Assembly (NCBI RefSeq): GCF_000317285.1
Contig: NZ_AJLN01000134.1
Span: forward strand, 1-64,000
Source of the DNA: Chlorogloeopsis fritschii PCC 6912
Lineage (GTDB): Bacteria; Cyanobacteriota; Cyanobacteriia; Cyanobacteriales; Nostocaceae
DNA length: 64,000 nucleotides
Direction of reading: 5' to 3'
Each line of letters starts with the position of its first letter. The stretch's first letter is position 1. Positions 43,721-53,697 of this stretch are shown in pieces. A program made the position numbers and the translations under genes. The notes below the pieces were generated by a model, which worked only from the letters and a program-made list of their open reading frames with translations, was not told where the DNA came from and did no database searches.

Positions 43721-46205
43721 ATTTCCCTGAGTTAAACTTCTGCCTGCAAAGTTCTTGAAATAGCGATTCCATTTGCTTGGAGTAGGAACGACTATCCATA
43801 AATCTGGGGGGTTGCTGCATTTTTTGCTTGATTTCGGCACTCTTTTGTTGGCGCAGATTTGAATCTTGAGCAAGTGCGATCGCTAACTGCACGTAAGCCT
43901 CTTCACTGTTAGCAATTAAATCAGGCATTTGGAGTTCTCGTAGCAGGGCTGCTGCTGTTCTAGAGCGTAGAGCATTACCTTCCATAACAACAGAGGGTAG
44001 CCCAACTTCCAATGCCTCAACAGTTGTAGTAGCTCCGGAGTAGGGGTAGGAATCCAAATAGATGTCACCTAGTTTTAAACATTCTTTCACATTAGAGCGA
44101 CCTTGAATATCTAAAAGAATTAGACGATTTTTTTCGATGCCATACTTGGCAAAAAAAGTAGTTATATTACTATAAAGAAATTGTTTAGAATACTGTGTGT
44201 CCCAAATAGGGCTGAATGGATATAAAACTAAGACAGCTTTAGGCACAGCAGCCATAATTTTTGCCCAAGTTACCCTTAACTCCGGAATAATCTTGAAAAA
44301 GCTAGCGCCAGAAATGAACACAACAGATTCATCTGGTATCCCTAGTATTTGTCTGTTAAGTTGAATTGTAGGAGCGTCTACTTCTTTAGTAAAATCGAAA
44401 CAAAAGCCAGTGCCATTAATAGTCACTAACTGCTCGCGATAGTGGGCTTGCGCTTCCAAAGGCTCTGTCAAATTCCCAGAAATATAATAGTCAATATTTC
44501 GCGTTCCTGTTGTTGCAGGAGAAACGAAATAGGTAGTCTGTATACGTGCCAGTCGATGTAAAACTAATGAACCCAAGAAGGTTGTGGCGATAAATAAGAT
44601 ATCTAAATTATCAGCACGGATAATTTGCACTTGACTATGTGTGTCATTAGGTAATTTAGTTAACCGATCTGCACGGCTCTGACAATACTGCTCCAAAGGG
44701 TGGTCGTGTACTTCGATAACATATAAAATAATTTCAAATTTATCTCTATCTAAATACTCAAAAACAGGAAGCGTGTTGTAAGTTTCGGGGTGCGGAAGAA
44801 AATGATTTTTAAGCACTCCCAGGCGAATTTTTTTGAGGTTCGCAGGTCGTTCCGGAAAAGTATAATCAATCTTATAGTCTTTAGCTGTCAATACTAACTC
44901 TGCAAGTTCAGCACCTTTCGTAAAAATAACCCGCAGATTTTCAGTACTAAAATATAGAGGTGTGACATTAATACTTTTGACAACAAATGAAGCAACATTT
45001 TGCCAAAATTTTGAGTTTTGATTGTTGAAGAGGCTAACGTTGACGTAATTGACTAGTTTTTGGATATGGTGGTAGTACTGCTCTACCTCTTTTATCTCTT
45101 GAAAATAACCTGGATAGTAAAGGATAAAATTTAGATATTCTTTTAGAAACCAAAGCGGAACGCGAGTAAAATCATACGTCAATGGTAAGTGGTAAGCCTG
45201 ACGATAGAGCATAGCTACTAGTAGATATTGAATTGCCCTTGGCTCATCAAATCCTCTAGCAATGTTTGCCACCAGCGAATCTACAAACTGCTGCTCTGCT
45301 TCTATTAGCTGTTCACCCTTAATGCCGCTATCTAGTAGCATTTGATGTGCTTTACCCACACTACTTAAGTAGATGCTTTCAATACTTTCTGTTGGTATTG
45401 TAAGTAAAAATTCAGCGAGTTGTTGTCTAATTTCGCGGATAGTAGGAACTACTGATGGTGCTTGCTCAACTAGCTTCTTAGGAATTAATGAAATGAAAGA
45501 GCTAAGGTTGATACTTTGGAGTTTTTTTTCTGCTATGGAAAAGCTTTTTAAATAAATCTGTGGATGAACGATCGCCAATTGAGAAATACTGTTATTTTTG
45601 AATTCCCGGTGGAGTGAAGGATATTTTTCTATACAATTATAATTAACAAAAAGTAAGAGATTTTGAGCGTAGCAAGGTTCTACATTTTCATGATTCCATA
45701 TCTTCTTTCTTAGGTAGTCAATTACTACATACCCATTTTTTTGAAAGTGTTGCACCCAATAATCTGGCCATTGTTCGTTTAAGCTATATGTTCCTCCTTG
45801 AGAAGGTATAGCCGCCGAAAAAAGAATAACATCTCCAAGATTTGTGAGAGAATCGATAAACAACTTGGCACAGTCAATAGGGAAATTTTGAGCAAATTCT
45901 AGGGATATAACTAAATCAAACTTTCTATTTATTTGCAGCGGTTTTTGGAGGTCAAATGACAAAAATTCTGTTAGAGAAATTTGTAAATTTTCTGTGTCTA
46001 TATAATCGCCATCTATTCCTAAGCAATCCTCAATCCCAAATTCTTTGAAAACAGATAGCCAAATTCCTGTACCACAACCCACATCAACCACACTATGCGG
46101 CAAGATTAACTCTAGAAGTAGAGGAATAATTTCTCTAGCTGAACGTCGCGAACTCTCTTGGCTTGACTCAGAGACTTTTTTAGGAGAGAATTCACTAGCT
46201 ACCAT
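43719..46205 (-). CDS. methyltransferase-GT41-like glycosyltransferase fusion
   Basis: This 828-residue protein has an N-terminal SAM-dependent methyltransferase (motif I VVDVGCGTGIWL at about 39-50; DLVISLEFAQNF). A linker and a helical region (about 260-400) follow. The C-terminal half resembles the O-GlcNAc transferase/SPINDLY catalytic domain (RLGVLKNHFLPHPETY, DIYLDSYPYSGATTTVEAL, GLPSVVMEGNALRSR). GT41 enzymes move a sugar from a nucleotide to Ser/Thr or to glycans. The fusion to a methyltransferase is unusual. A role in glycosylation of protein or cell-surface sugar is inferred. Confidence 0.82.
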   Translation of the reverse strand: MVASEFSPKKVSESSQESSRRSAREIIPLLLELILPHSVVDVGCGTGIWLSVFKEFGIEDCLGIDGDYIDTENLQISLTEFLSFDLQKPLQINRKFDLVISLEFAQNFPIDCAKLFIDSLTNLGDVILFSAAIPSQGGTYSLNEQWPDYWVQHFQKNGYVVIDYLRKKIWNHENVEPCYAQNLLLFVNYNCIEKYPSLHREFKNNSISQLAIVHPQIYLKSFSIAEKKLQSINLSSFISLIPKKLVEQAPSVVPTIREIRQQLAEFLLTIPTESIESIYLSSVGKAHQMLLDSGIKGEQLIEAEQQFVDSLVANIARGFDEPRAIQYLLVAMLYRQAYHLPLTYDFTRVPLWFLKEYLNFILYYPGYFQEIKEVEQYYHHIQKLVNYVNVSLFNNQNSKFWQNVASFVVKSINVTPLYFSTENLRVIFTKGAELAELVLTAKDYKIDYTFPERPANLKKIRLGVLKNHFLPHPETYNTLPVFEYLDRDKFEIILYVIEVHDHPLEQYCQSRADRLTKLPNDTHSQVQIIRADNLDILFIATTFLGSLVLHRLARIQTTYFVSPATTGTRNIDYYISGNLTEPLEAQAHYREQLVTINGTGFCFDFTKEVDAPTIQLNRQILGIPDESVVFISGASFFKIIPELRVTWAKIMAAVPKAVLVLYPFSPIWDTQYSKQFLYSNITTFFAKYGIEKNRLILLDIQGRSNVKECLKLGDIYLDSYPYSGATTTVEALEVGLPSVVMEGNALRSRTAAALLRELQMPDLIANSEEAYVQLAIALAQDSNLRQQKSAEIKQKMQQPPRFMDSRSYSKQMESLFQELCRQKFNSGK

Positions 46206-46633
46206 AGTTTAAAACTCCTTATAGCACCTAACCCCTTTTCCCCTGAGCCTTTGGTTATTGTACAAGTGTGCTCATGAAGCTCATTCTACACCTTAAGAAG
46301 CACAATAAATTTAGACTATTTTAGTAGAGCAAGCTGAAGCGATGCTGAAGCGATCGCTAACATTGCTCCAAGCTGTGGTATCCCGGTTAACACCGATGAT
46401 AGTGAAACTTGCAATTGCCGCTCGCTGGAACAGTGAAGGAATATACCTGATACAAATGATTAGTCTTTAATTCTTTCCCCCTGCCCCTCTGCCTCTTTTT
46501 TGACAGTTATTTGTAAAAATGTTAGCTTCGATACTTTATAGTATCCACAAAATAATTATAGGATTTAAAGGCTTTTGTCCTTGCAGCTTTTGCTTTTCAC
46601 AAACAACTTTTTTAGAATCCCAAATCTCGAATT
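46206..46633. other. intergenic region upstream of murF
   Basis: This gap holds a copy of the dispersed ATACCTGATACAAATG repeat at 46442-46490 and AT-rich sequence. A short frame around 46330-46430 (AEAIANIAPSCGIPVNTDD) is not recognised. No gene is supported. Confidence 0.5.
46442..46490 (+). repeat. dispersed repeat (ATACCTGATACAAATGATTAG), copy B
   Basis: Matches the reverse complement of 13492-13530, followed in both by a C-rich run. Confidence 0.7.
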
Positions 46634-47992
46634 ATGGCTTGTTCTGCCACCCTAAATCAACTGATTGACATTCTCGTTGCCAAACCTGCAAATTTATCAG
46701 ATGCAGCATTAGCACAATTAAGTAGCGGTATACAAACTGACACGCGTATCCTCCAACCAGGTGAAGTTTTTTTGGCTTTACGTGGCGAAAAGTTTGATGG
46801 GCATGACTTTGTACAAACCGCGATCGCCAAAGGAGCCTTAGCAGCAATTGTGGATTTTGAATACCAAAATCCTCAATTTCCCGTGTTGCAGGTAGAAGAC
46901 ACCCTCAAGGCATATCAAAAAATCGGCAGATGGTGGCGCGATCGCTTTGAGATCCCAGTGATTGGGGTAACCGGTTCTGTGGGTAAAACCACTACCAAAG
47001 AATTAATCGCCGCCGTTTTAGCAACCCAGGGAAGCGTTCACAAAACTCATGCCAACTTTAATAACGAAATTGGCGTTCCAAAAACTCTCCTAGAACTAAG
47101 TGCAGAACAGGATTTTGCTGTGATTGAAATGGCGATGCGGGGTAAGGGACAAATTGCCGAACTCACGCAAATAGCCCGTCCGACAATTGGCGTCATTACT
47201 AATGTCGGGACAGCACATATAGAGTTACTTGGTTCTGAGATAGCGATCGCCTCTGCTAAGTGTGAGTTATTAGCAGAGATGCCCAAGGATGGTGTGGCGA
47301 TTCTCAACCACGACAATCCCCTATTAATGGAGATGGCAGCGAAGGTTTGGCAAGGCAAAGTAGTGTCTTTTGGCTTTGATGGCGGAGATATTCAGGGCAA
47401 GTTGATAGATAGCGAAACTTTAGAAGTAGCAGGTATGCAATTACCCCTACCCATGCCAGGGCGTCACATTGGTGCTAATTACATGGCAGCTTTGGCAGTA
47501 GCGCAGGTTTTGGGCATTGATTGGTCAGCTTTGAAATCTGGCATTGAGGTGGATATGCCAAAAGGGCGATCGCAGCGGTTAGAATTGCCCAATGATGTAG
47601 TAATATTAGATGAGACTTACAATGCTGCACCAGAAGCTATGCTAGCGGCGTTAAATTTGCTGGCAGACACACCAGGAAAACGACGAATTGCTGTATTAGG
47701 TGCAATGAAAGAATTGGGAGAGCGATCGCACCAGTTACATCAGCGAGTTGGTGAAACAGTACGAAAATTGAACCTGGATGCTTTGTTGGTTTTGGTAGAC
47801 GGACAAGACGCCGAAGTAATAGCTCAAAGTGCCCAAGGTATTCCCTCAGAGTGTTTTACGACTCATGCAGATTTGGCTGCAAGGTTGAAGAGTTTTATGA
47901 GAGAAGGCGATCGTATTCTTTTCAAAGCAGCCCATTCCGTGGGACTCGATCGGGTTGTCAGTCAGTTGCGTGCGGAATTTGCCAACTCTTAG
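46634..47992 (+). CDS. murF: UDP-N-acetylmuramoyl-tripeptide--D-alanyl-D-alanine ligase
   Basis: This 452-residue Mur ligase adds D-Ala-D-Ala to the UDP-MurNAc-tripeptide, the last cytoplasmic step of peptidoglycan precursor synthesis. The N-terminal domain has GIQTDTRILQPGEVFLALRG. The ATP-binding loop is GVTGSVGKTTTKELI, and the C-terminal domain includes ILDETYNAAPEAML. Length and motifs are those of MurF rather than MurE. It is monocistronic in this window. Confidence 0.95.
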   Translation: MACSATLNQLIDILVAKPANLSDAALAQLSSGIQTDTRILQPGEVFLALRGEKFDGHDFVQTAIAKGALAAIVDFEYQNPQFPVLQVEDTLKAYQKIGRWWRDRFEIPVIGVTGSVGKTTTKELIAAVLATQGSVHKTHANFNNEIGVPKTLLELSAEQDFAVIEMAMRGKGQIAELTQIARPTIGVITNVGTAHIELLGSEIAIASAKCELLAEMPKDGVAILNHDNPLLMEMAAKVWQGKVVSFGFDGGDIQGKLIDSETLEVAGMQLPLPMPGRHIGANYMAALAVAQVLGIDWSALKSGIEVDMPKGRSQRLELPNDVVILDETYNAAPEAMLAALNLLADTPGKRRIAVLGAMKELGERSHQLHQRVGETVRKLNLDALLVLVDGQDAEVIAQSAQGIPSECFTTHADLAARLKSFMREGDRILFKAAHSVGLDRVVSQLRAEFANS

Positions 47993-48286
47993 AAGTTGGA
48001 AAGGTTTACCCCCACAATTGTCTGAAATATCTTTATGGTGGCTGCGATTGCCAGTATTTCCGCGATCGCATAGTACTGAGTCAGAGTTAACACCCCTATT
48101 AGTTCGCAGTTAGGGCTGTCTTAGCTGAAGCGCTGACTAAATATTAAGTCAATACAGAAGCCTATATCTGAAGTCGCGACGATAAGATAGCAGTGCCTTT
48201 TGTGTTGACTGGCTTAGGTTTATACATCATGTGTACAAGAGGTTTATTCGCCTTTATTTATCCTTTATTTATATCAATGACAGTGA

Positions 48287-49576
48287 TTACTCATTTGGAG
48301 GTAAAAGATACAAGCCTGTTTCAGTATCAGCGTCAGGTAAGATATCTCGGCTGCTCCTAACATTTCTGCTTTCGCATAAAGCCGCAAAAGATTGTAAACT
48401 ATCTAATCTTGCGGAAAGTTCGCTGTGAGCATCTAAATATTCAGCTATGGCAATTTGGCGATGTGTCCATACTTCATCAAACTTAGAGCTATAGGACATT
48501 TCAAACTCTACATCCACATCGGTTTTCTTGCGGCTAATTTGCTCAGGAGATAAGATGCGATCGCTTGGAGAAATTTCTATAATTCTTTCTACTCTTTCTT
48601 GAGAAATATATTCTTGAAAGCGAGGATGAGTAAAGCGATAAGCTGTAGATAAATAAGAGTTTTCATCAATGATTAATTCATTGCCCCAATTTTGCGCTAC
48701 TTGTTTAAATTTTGGTACTTCGAGAGCTAGTAATTCTCTTGCTTCTTGATATTGACCAATTTCTAATAGAAGATGCACTTCTGTTGCTGTAGCCACCGCC
48801 CAACCTTGAATAGACACATCAGCATTAAGCATTAATTCTGCATCTAATTCTGGAGTAACTTGTAAAGCTTGGTTAGCTAAAAATAAACGAACTCTAGCAG
48901 CAACCTTTAGAGATTCTCTAGATGATTCATTAGGAAAGCGTTTGCGATCGTTAAGTTCAGCATTTAAAGCAGCAATCTCTTTAATTAGCATTGCTTGATG
49001 AAGATGAGAGATTGCTTTTGCAAAACTTTGTTGTTTTTGTCGGTTATCTTCTACTAATAAATAAAGATAGCCAAGTTGCCCAGAGATAATATCTAAACGA
49101 TTTTCAACACGATTTAAACTAGCTCCAACTTGGCTAAAACCTTCTTTTATGCTACTGTCAATACGATATAAACCAGCTTCAATTCGGTCAAAACCTTCTT
49201 CCATAGACTGTTGAAGATGACCTAATTGCTTTTGAATTTGGTGCAATTTATAGCCCATATAGGCGAAACCAGCAATACTGACACCAAGATTTAAAACACT
49301 TGCACCAGCAGCTATTTGAGTTAAACCCATTACAGAGGATAAAGTTCTTTCAATACCTAATAATTTATAATAATTAGCACCTTCACCAATAACCTTAGCT
49401 CCGTTAATTAGTGTATTAGTCACTCCGGGTGCTTCTACTAAATGGCGGACAATTTGACCTGCATTTTCTGTACCAGCAGCCCAGCGAATAACGCTACCAT
49501 AGCGTTTCATTGAGCCATCTAATAAACCTTTAATAATTTCTGGATTATTCACTAAAAGAGTAGTATCTATTAGCAT
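48287..49576 (-). CDS. membrane/coiled-coil protein of the dynamin-like operon
   Basis: This 429-residue protein of unknown family has a helical N-terminus (PEIIKGLLDGSMKRYGSVIR) and a hydrophobic region at about 82-112 (LTQIAAGASVLNLGVSIAG). Next comes an amphipathic coiled coil with a seven-residue rhythm (HQIQKQLGHLQQSMEEGFDR to about 190). A soluble helical C-terminal half ends in an acidic tail. The hairpin-like hydrophobic segment followed by a coiled coil resembles membrane-insertion modules. It is the third gene of an operon with a 301-residue membrane protein (14-bp gap) and a dynamin-like GTPase. Function unknown. Confidence 0.8.
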   Translation of the reverse strand: MLIDTTLLVNNPEIIKGLLDGSMKRYGSVIRWAAGTENAGQIVRHLVEAPGVTNTLINGAKVIGEGANYYKLLGIERTLSSVMGLTQIAAGASVLNLGVSIAGFAYMGYKLHQIQKQLGHLQQSMEEGFDRIEAGLYRIDSSIKEGFSQVGASLNRVENRLDIISGQLGYLYLLVEDNRQKQQSFAKAISHLHQAMLIKEIAALNAELNDRKRFPNESSRESLKVAARVRLFLANQALQVTPELDAELMLNADVSIQGWAVATATEVHLLLEIGQYQEARELLALEVPKFKQVAQNWGNELIIDENSYLSTAYRFTHPRFQEYISQERVERIIEISPSDRILSPEQISRKKTDVDVEFEMSYSSKFDEVWTHRQIAIAEYLDAHSELSARLDSLQSFAALCESRNVRSSRDILPDADTETGLYLLPPNE

Positions 49577-49590
49577 TTATATTCTCACTT

Positions 49591-50496
49591 CTAGCGATTA
49601 TAAACATCAAAATTTTCGTATGCTTCCATTTGCAGCCTATTGGATATAGTGAAATTAATAATTAACTCAGGTAATTTACGAAAAGCGTCATATCTATCAA
49701 GTTGATTAACATTAGATTTAAATCCTTCTTCACTTTGTTTTAGCTCAATATAAATTAAGTTAATATCATATTCTGATTCTCTTGCTGTCACTGAATAATT
49801 TTTGAGATTGGCTTGTTTTTGAGTAAAGCCACTTTCAGAACCTAACCATAAATATTTTGTAAATTTATAAAGTTTTTCTGCGTCATTAATATCAATGGAT
49901 CTCTTAGCTTTCAATGATTCAAGAAAATCTGCTTGTGAGGCAGAAATTACTAGAACTAAAAACTGCTTATTAATTGTGTGTACTAGAGGTGATGGATAAT
50001 TATAAACACATTCATTTTGTCCAGATTCTTGTTTAAAAGTAGTTTGTTTTGTTTGTTGAGGTTGTTTTTGGTAATTGGTTTTATAAAGCCAATAACCAAC
50101 TGCTGTCACACTGAAGGCAATCATTGCTATAAGTCTCATATTTTCACTCTTTATGTTCATTCTATTTAAAAAAAATTTTATGCATTGAGAGAATGGATTT
50201 TTAGTTGTAAATAATGTTGGAAATTCACTAACTGGTGTTGTTATTTTGCAGGTTTTATTCTCCTGTATGGCTTCTTGCCAGATAAATTCTGTCAATTCTG
50301 TTACAGCAGATAGTTGGCACCCTTGAAGAATATAGCTGCTTATATTGTTAGAAATTTCTAATTCACTACACCATAATTCAATAGCATAACGTAGCTTTAT
50401 AGGAAAAGAAATATTTCCAGATGGACGAGCATATTTCCTTTCAAGTTCATAGCCAACTTTGTAAGAAATTCTTTCTACAATTTCAACAAAACTCAT
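49591..50496 (-). CDS. single-pass membrane protein of the dynamin-like operon
   Basis: This 301-residue protein of unknown family has about 115 N-terminal residues that look like a small helical domain (KLRYAIELWCSELEISNNIS). One transmembrane helix (about 120-137, LIAMIAFSVTAVGYWLY), a Gln/Lys/Thr-rich linker and a C-terminal alpha/beta-like domain follow. It lies 64 bp after the GTPase gene and 14 bp before the coiled-coil gene, all on one strand. It may tether the complex to the membrane. Confidence 0.8.
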   Translation of the reverse strand: MSFVEIVERISYKVGYELERKYARPSGNISFPIKLRYAIELWCSELEISNNISSYILQGCQLSAVTELTEFIWQEAIQENKTCKITTPVSEFPTLFTTKNPFSQCIKFFLNRMNIKSENMRLIAMIAFSVTAVGYWLYKTNYQKQPQQTKQTTFKQESGQNECVYNYPSPLVHTINKQFLVLVISASQADFLESLKAKRSIDINDAEKLYKFTKYLWLGSESGFTQKQANLKNYSVTARESEYDINLIYIELKQSEEGFKSNVNQLDRYDAFRKLPELIINFTISNRLQMEAYENFDVYNR

Positions 50497-50560
50497 GACG
50501 CTTTATCATTTAATAATATTTTTTTGCATTGTAAATCAGACAGTAATAACCATAATTAAA

Positions 50561-53080
50561 TTAGATATAAGTTTGGCGGGAGTTTTCTTCTAACATCTGG
50601 CAAATGGCTGTTGCATTATTTTTTTTCATTTCAAAATCCTTCCAAAACTGTTTTTCCTGTTCAAAATTATCCTCGATAATATTTAATTGTTTTTCCAAAG
50701 CACGTTCAGCTAGATTAGTGAGGTCATTAACAGAATCTTCAAAGATACAACTAACATAATCTAAGCGTTTGAGAATCCAGTCTAGTAGAATATCCCATAA
50801 ACTTTCTTTTCCTTTCTTAATTCCACTTGACCATTGTTTTGCCATTAAATCTGGGTATGGAAGGAAAAGTTCAATATACTCTACATCTGCCTTAATATCA
50901 CGAGTTACCGATTCTGTATAACTACGAGTGACAGGTCTTGTTTTAGTTCTACTTTTTGTACTTTGAAAACACGAACCACTTTGATAATATTCTATATAGG
51001 TTTCATCTTCTGTTTTTGTACGTGTTACGTTTTCAGTTTTCTGACCAATTACTTCTGTCTTTTTAGAACGATTTTGCTTAATAGTATCTGAAAGTTCAAA
51101 AAATTTATCAGGTAAAGCTGGCAAATTTTGAGATATTTTTTTGCGTAGATCGCTTATTGCTGCTTTTTCAAAATCAATTGAAGAATCAAAGTTGTCTTCA
51201 GATAAACAAATTTTCAATCTTTCAATTTGTTCATCAACTAATGATTCTAAAGCTTGTTCAAATTGTTTCGCTTTTCCTTGGAGAAAGAACTCTGCTCTAG
51301 CTGATATAGCTGCTCTCATAGTGTGATATAAGAGACGGACATAGCGTTCATCATGCTCAAGCTCTTTCTGCCCTTTCTCATCATCAACACGTACACGCTT
51401 AACTAAATATTCTGATTCACGAGAAAATTGGTTTATTCTTCGGCTCACGTTATCATAGGTTTTAGCAATGTCATCAGCTAAAGAAGGTGATATAACTTCC
51501 CGTAGCTTATCTCTTAATTCAAAAGCTCCTTGATTATTTTTAAGAGCATCACGAACTGGAACAATTAAAACATCCGTTAAGTCTCCTTCTACCTCGCTGA
51601 CAGCATCAAAAATTAGAGAAAAGCCATTACGACCTTTTTTTTCAGCATTTTTTTTAATCTTAAGTCGAATTTGAGGATTATCAGTTTTTAATCCTCCAAT
51701 CAAATCCTCAATTTCCGTTTTAAATTCTCTGCCTATTTTCTTAATATTTTTATGCAAAATCTGCGTGATTTTATCTAATTTTTCTCTTTCTTCTTCAACT
51801 TGTTTTTGATGATAAATTTGTCTTGTTTGAATCAGGACATCTAGAAATTGTGATAAAGTCGAGTAGCTATCAAATACATCCACTAAAGCCGGAAGTATTA
51901 CCAGTTCGGCAAATGATTCTTGAACCCGCACCCGAAAGAGTTCCCAAAGTTCTCTACCACCGCTCCATTCTAAACAATAGCGGAGAATTTGCCGCATAGT
52001 TTCATCATCAAGGGGCTTATTATCTTCTATATCATCTTCAATATTACGAAACCAATTTTTTAAATGTCGGTTTTCTTTAGTATTTAATTTAATTACCCCA
52101 GCACAATCTTGAAACATTGCTTGGATAAATTTTAACCGTGTCTTTTGAGCAACTTTTGATAATTCGTTAAAAGCTCCTGATCCCCAAGCACATTGGGCAT
52201 AATATAAAAGACGAGCATTAAAAGGCAAAACATCAGGAAGTTCTGGAAGTGATAAAACGTCTTTAATTTCTTCTCTTAACTTATTAATTCGCACTTCTAG
52301 GGGTAAATCATCTGTTCCTCTCTGATCAACCCGATTCAAGATAAAAATCATTGAATCTGTGCGTCCCTGTAGATATTCAACAACTTTCTTTAATTCTTCT
52401 AATAGGCGTTTCCTGTGGTCATCATCCACTTGCATATAATCTAAAGCAACTAAACTAAAGGCTTTATTAACTTGCTGTTGAATAGTTGCCAAATTAGTTC
52501 TATCTTGAACTGATTTAAGTCCAGGTAAATCAATTAATTCTATCCCTATCCCTTGAGGTAAGCCTAGTAAGGAAGAATCACAAGCAGGTAAAAGAGGAAC
52601 ATAAGCTGTTACTTGTGGTGCAACATATTCTCGCTTTTTACGTGCATCGTGATATGAGTGCATCACTGTGCGAATGCGTTGATATAAGTCTTCATCACTT
52701 AATCCTGTCCATTCACCAGTATCCCAAACAGCATCCTCTGTTTCTGCAATGAATAATTTTTGTTCCTGAGAGTGTTTTAGACTTAAAACTCCACCGCTCA
52801 TTTCTCCTGCTTCAATAGGCGCAATTTTTCGACCGATTAGCGCATTAACAATTGTTGACTTTCCAGAGGAGGTTGTGCCAATGGTAGCAATGCGAAAACT
52901 AGGGTTTTCTAATCGTTGCGTTGCTTCTTGATAAACAGTTAAAAATCCTTTTAAACAAGATTTAATACCTGGATCTTCAAAAATATCAGGAGATGAATTA
53001 ATTAAGCTAGAGACGGAGTTACCTAATTCTTGTAAGAGTTTACGTGTGTTATTTAACTTAGAATCAATATTGAGTTCCAT
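50561..53080 (-). CDS. dynamin-like GTPase
   Basis: This 839-residue large GTPase has G1 GTTSSGKST at 68-76, a switch region around GEMSGGVLSL (92-101), G3 DLPG at 184-187 and G4 NRVD at 249-252. A long helical stalk follows (about 340-650). A charged, Thr-rich segment (about 675-725, with repeated KTE/TRT units) lies where membrane-binding paddles occur in bacterial dynamins. Such proteins remodel or sense membranes. It leads a three-gene operon with two putative membrane proteins. Some bacterial dynamins (for example the LeoA/Eleos type) protect against phage. Identity with those is not shown. Confidence 0.87.
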   Translation of the reverse strand: MELNIDSKLNNTRKLLQELGNSVSSLINSSPDIFEDPGIKSCLKGFLTVYQEATQRLENPSFRIATIGTTSSGKSTIVNALIGRKIAPIEAGEMSGGVLSLKHSQEQKLFIAETEDAVWDTGEWTGLSDEDLYQRIRTVMHSYHDARKKREYVAPQVTAYVPLLPACDSSLLGLPQGIGIELIDLPGLKSVQDRTNLATIQQQVNKAFSLVALDYMQVDDDHRKRLLEELKKVVEYLQGRTDSMIFILNRVDQRGTDDLPLEVRINKLREEIKDVLSLPELPDVLPFNARLLYYAQCAWGSGAFNELSKVAQKTRLKFIQAMFQDCAGVIKLNTKENRHLKNWFRNIEDDIEDNKPLDDETMRQILRYCLEWSGGRELWELFRVRVQESFAELVILPALVDVFDSYSTLSQFLDVLIQTRQIYHQKQVEEEREKLDKITQILHKNIKKIGREFKTEIEDLIGGLKTDNPQIRLKIKKNAEKKGRNGFSLIFDAVSEVEGDLTDVLIVPVRDALKNNQGAFELRDKLREVISPSLADDIAKTYDNVSRRINQFSRESEYLVKRVRVDDEKGQKELEHDERYVRLLYHTMRAAISARAEFFLQGKAKQFEQALESLVDEQIERLKICLSEDNFDSSIDFEKAAISDLRKKISQNLPALPDKFFELSDTIKQNRSKKTEVIGQKTENVTRTKTEDETYIEYYQSGSCFQSTKSRTKTRPVTRSYTESVTRDIKADVEYIELFLPYPDLMAKQWSSGIKKGKESLWDILLDWILKRLDYVSCIFEDSVNDLTNLAERALEKQLNIIEDNFEQEKQFWKDFEMKKNNATAICQMLEENSRQTYI

Positions 53081-53229
53081 TTAGTTGGCTCTATAATTGC
53101 AAATTTTTTATATAAGGTTGCTAGGAAACCTCACTACAATTTTGGGTGTAGTAAATAAGGCGATAACCACACAAATATTTTTACTTTGTTGGCAATGCTA
53201 TTGTTATAAAATAGACTAAATTTTACTAA

Positions 53230-53261
53230 ACAGGTTGCGTATTATTTCGTATTTAACCTGT
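53230..53261. other. imperfect hairpin ACAGGTT/AACCTGT upstream of the GTPase
   Basis: Seven-base arms 53230-53236 and 53255-53261 enclose 18 bp, about 150 bp before the GTPase start. It might be an operator or chance. Confidence 0.25.
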
Positions 53262-53301
53262 CTTCTGCTAACTAAACACAATGCTGCATCAGTGATAGAG
53301 A

Positions 53302-53544
53302 CGCATTGTCCATGCAACTCCTGGGCGCATCCGCTTTCGTATTCCTCGGCTGACTAGAGATTCTGAGTATGCCGAGAAACTCAAATTAATGCTTAAATCC
53401 ACTCCTAACATCACAAATGTCCGCGTTAACCCCAGATCTGCATCTATTGTCATCAATTACCAAGCAGACACCGTTTCAGATGAGAAAATGCGATCGCATC
53501 TGATTCAGCTGATTCAGACTGCCCCATGTATGCCCTTGTCATAG
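53302..53544 (+). pseudogene. HMA2-type metal-binding domain protein remnant
   Basis: The frame encodes RRIVHATPGRIRFRIPRLTR, then EYAEKLKLMLKS, NVRVNPRSASIVINYQ and a Cys near the end. This is similar to the N-terminal heavy-metal-associated domain of cyanobacterial HMA2 proteins. An in-frame ATG at 53281 is followed by two stops (TGA TAG, 53293-53298) before the conserved part, and no other standard start is available. It is therefore probably a decayed gene of about 80 residues. Confidence 0.6.
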
Positions 53545-53697
53545 CAACCATTTCTCCAAACGGGCGATCGCCAAAAGGATATTGAGCTATCAGCCATTTA
53601 TATGCGAATTTTAATAATAAAAGAAAATTTTGGGGTATCAGTTAGAAGTGATGGGTTTTATTTGTAACTTGTAACTCCTAACTTTTAAACTAAATTT

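Noticed and set aside
48231-48428. 65-codon plus-strand frame
   Set aside because: Overlaps the end of the 429-residue gene on the other strand and has no independent support.
48287-53080. Firm assignment of the dynamin operon as Eleos (LeoA/LeoBC)
   Set aside because: Only one of the three proteins is a GTPase and the partners do not visibly match; kept as an analogy only.
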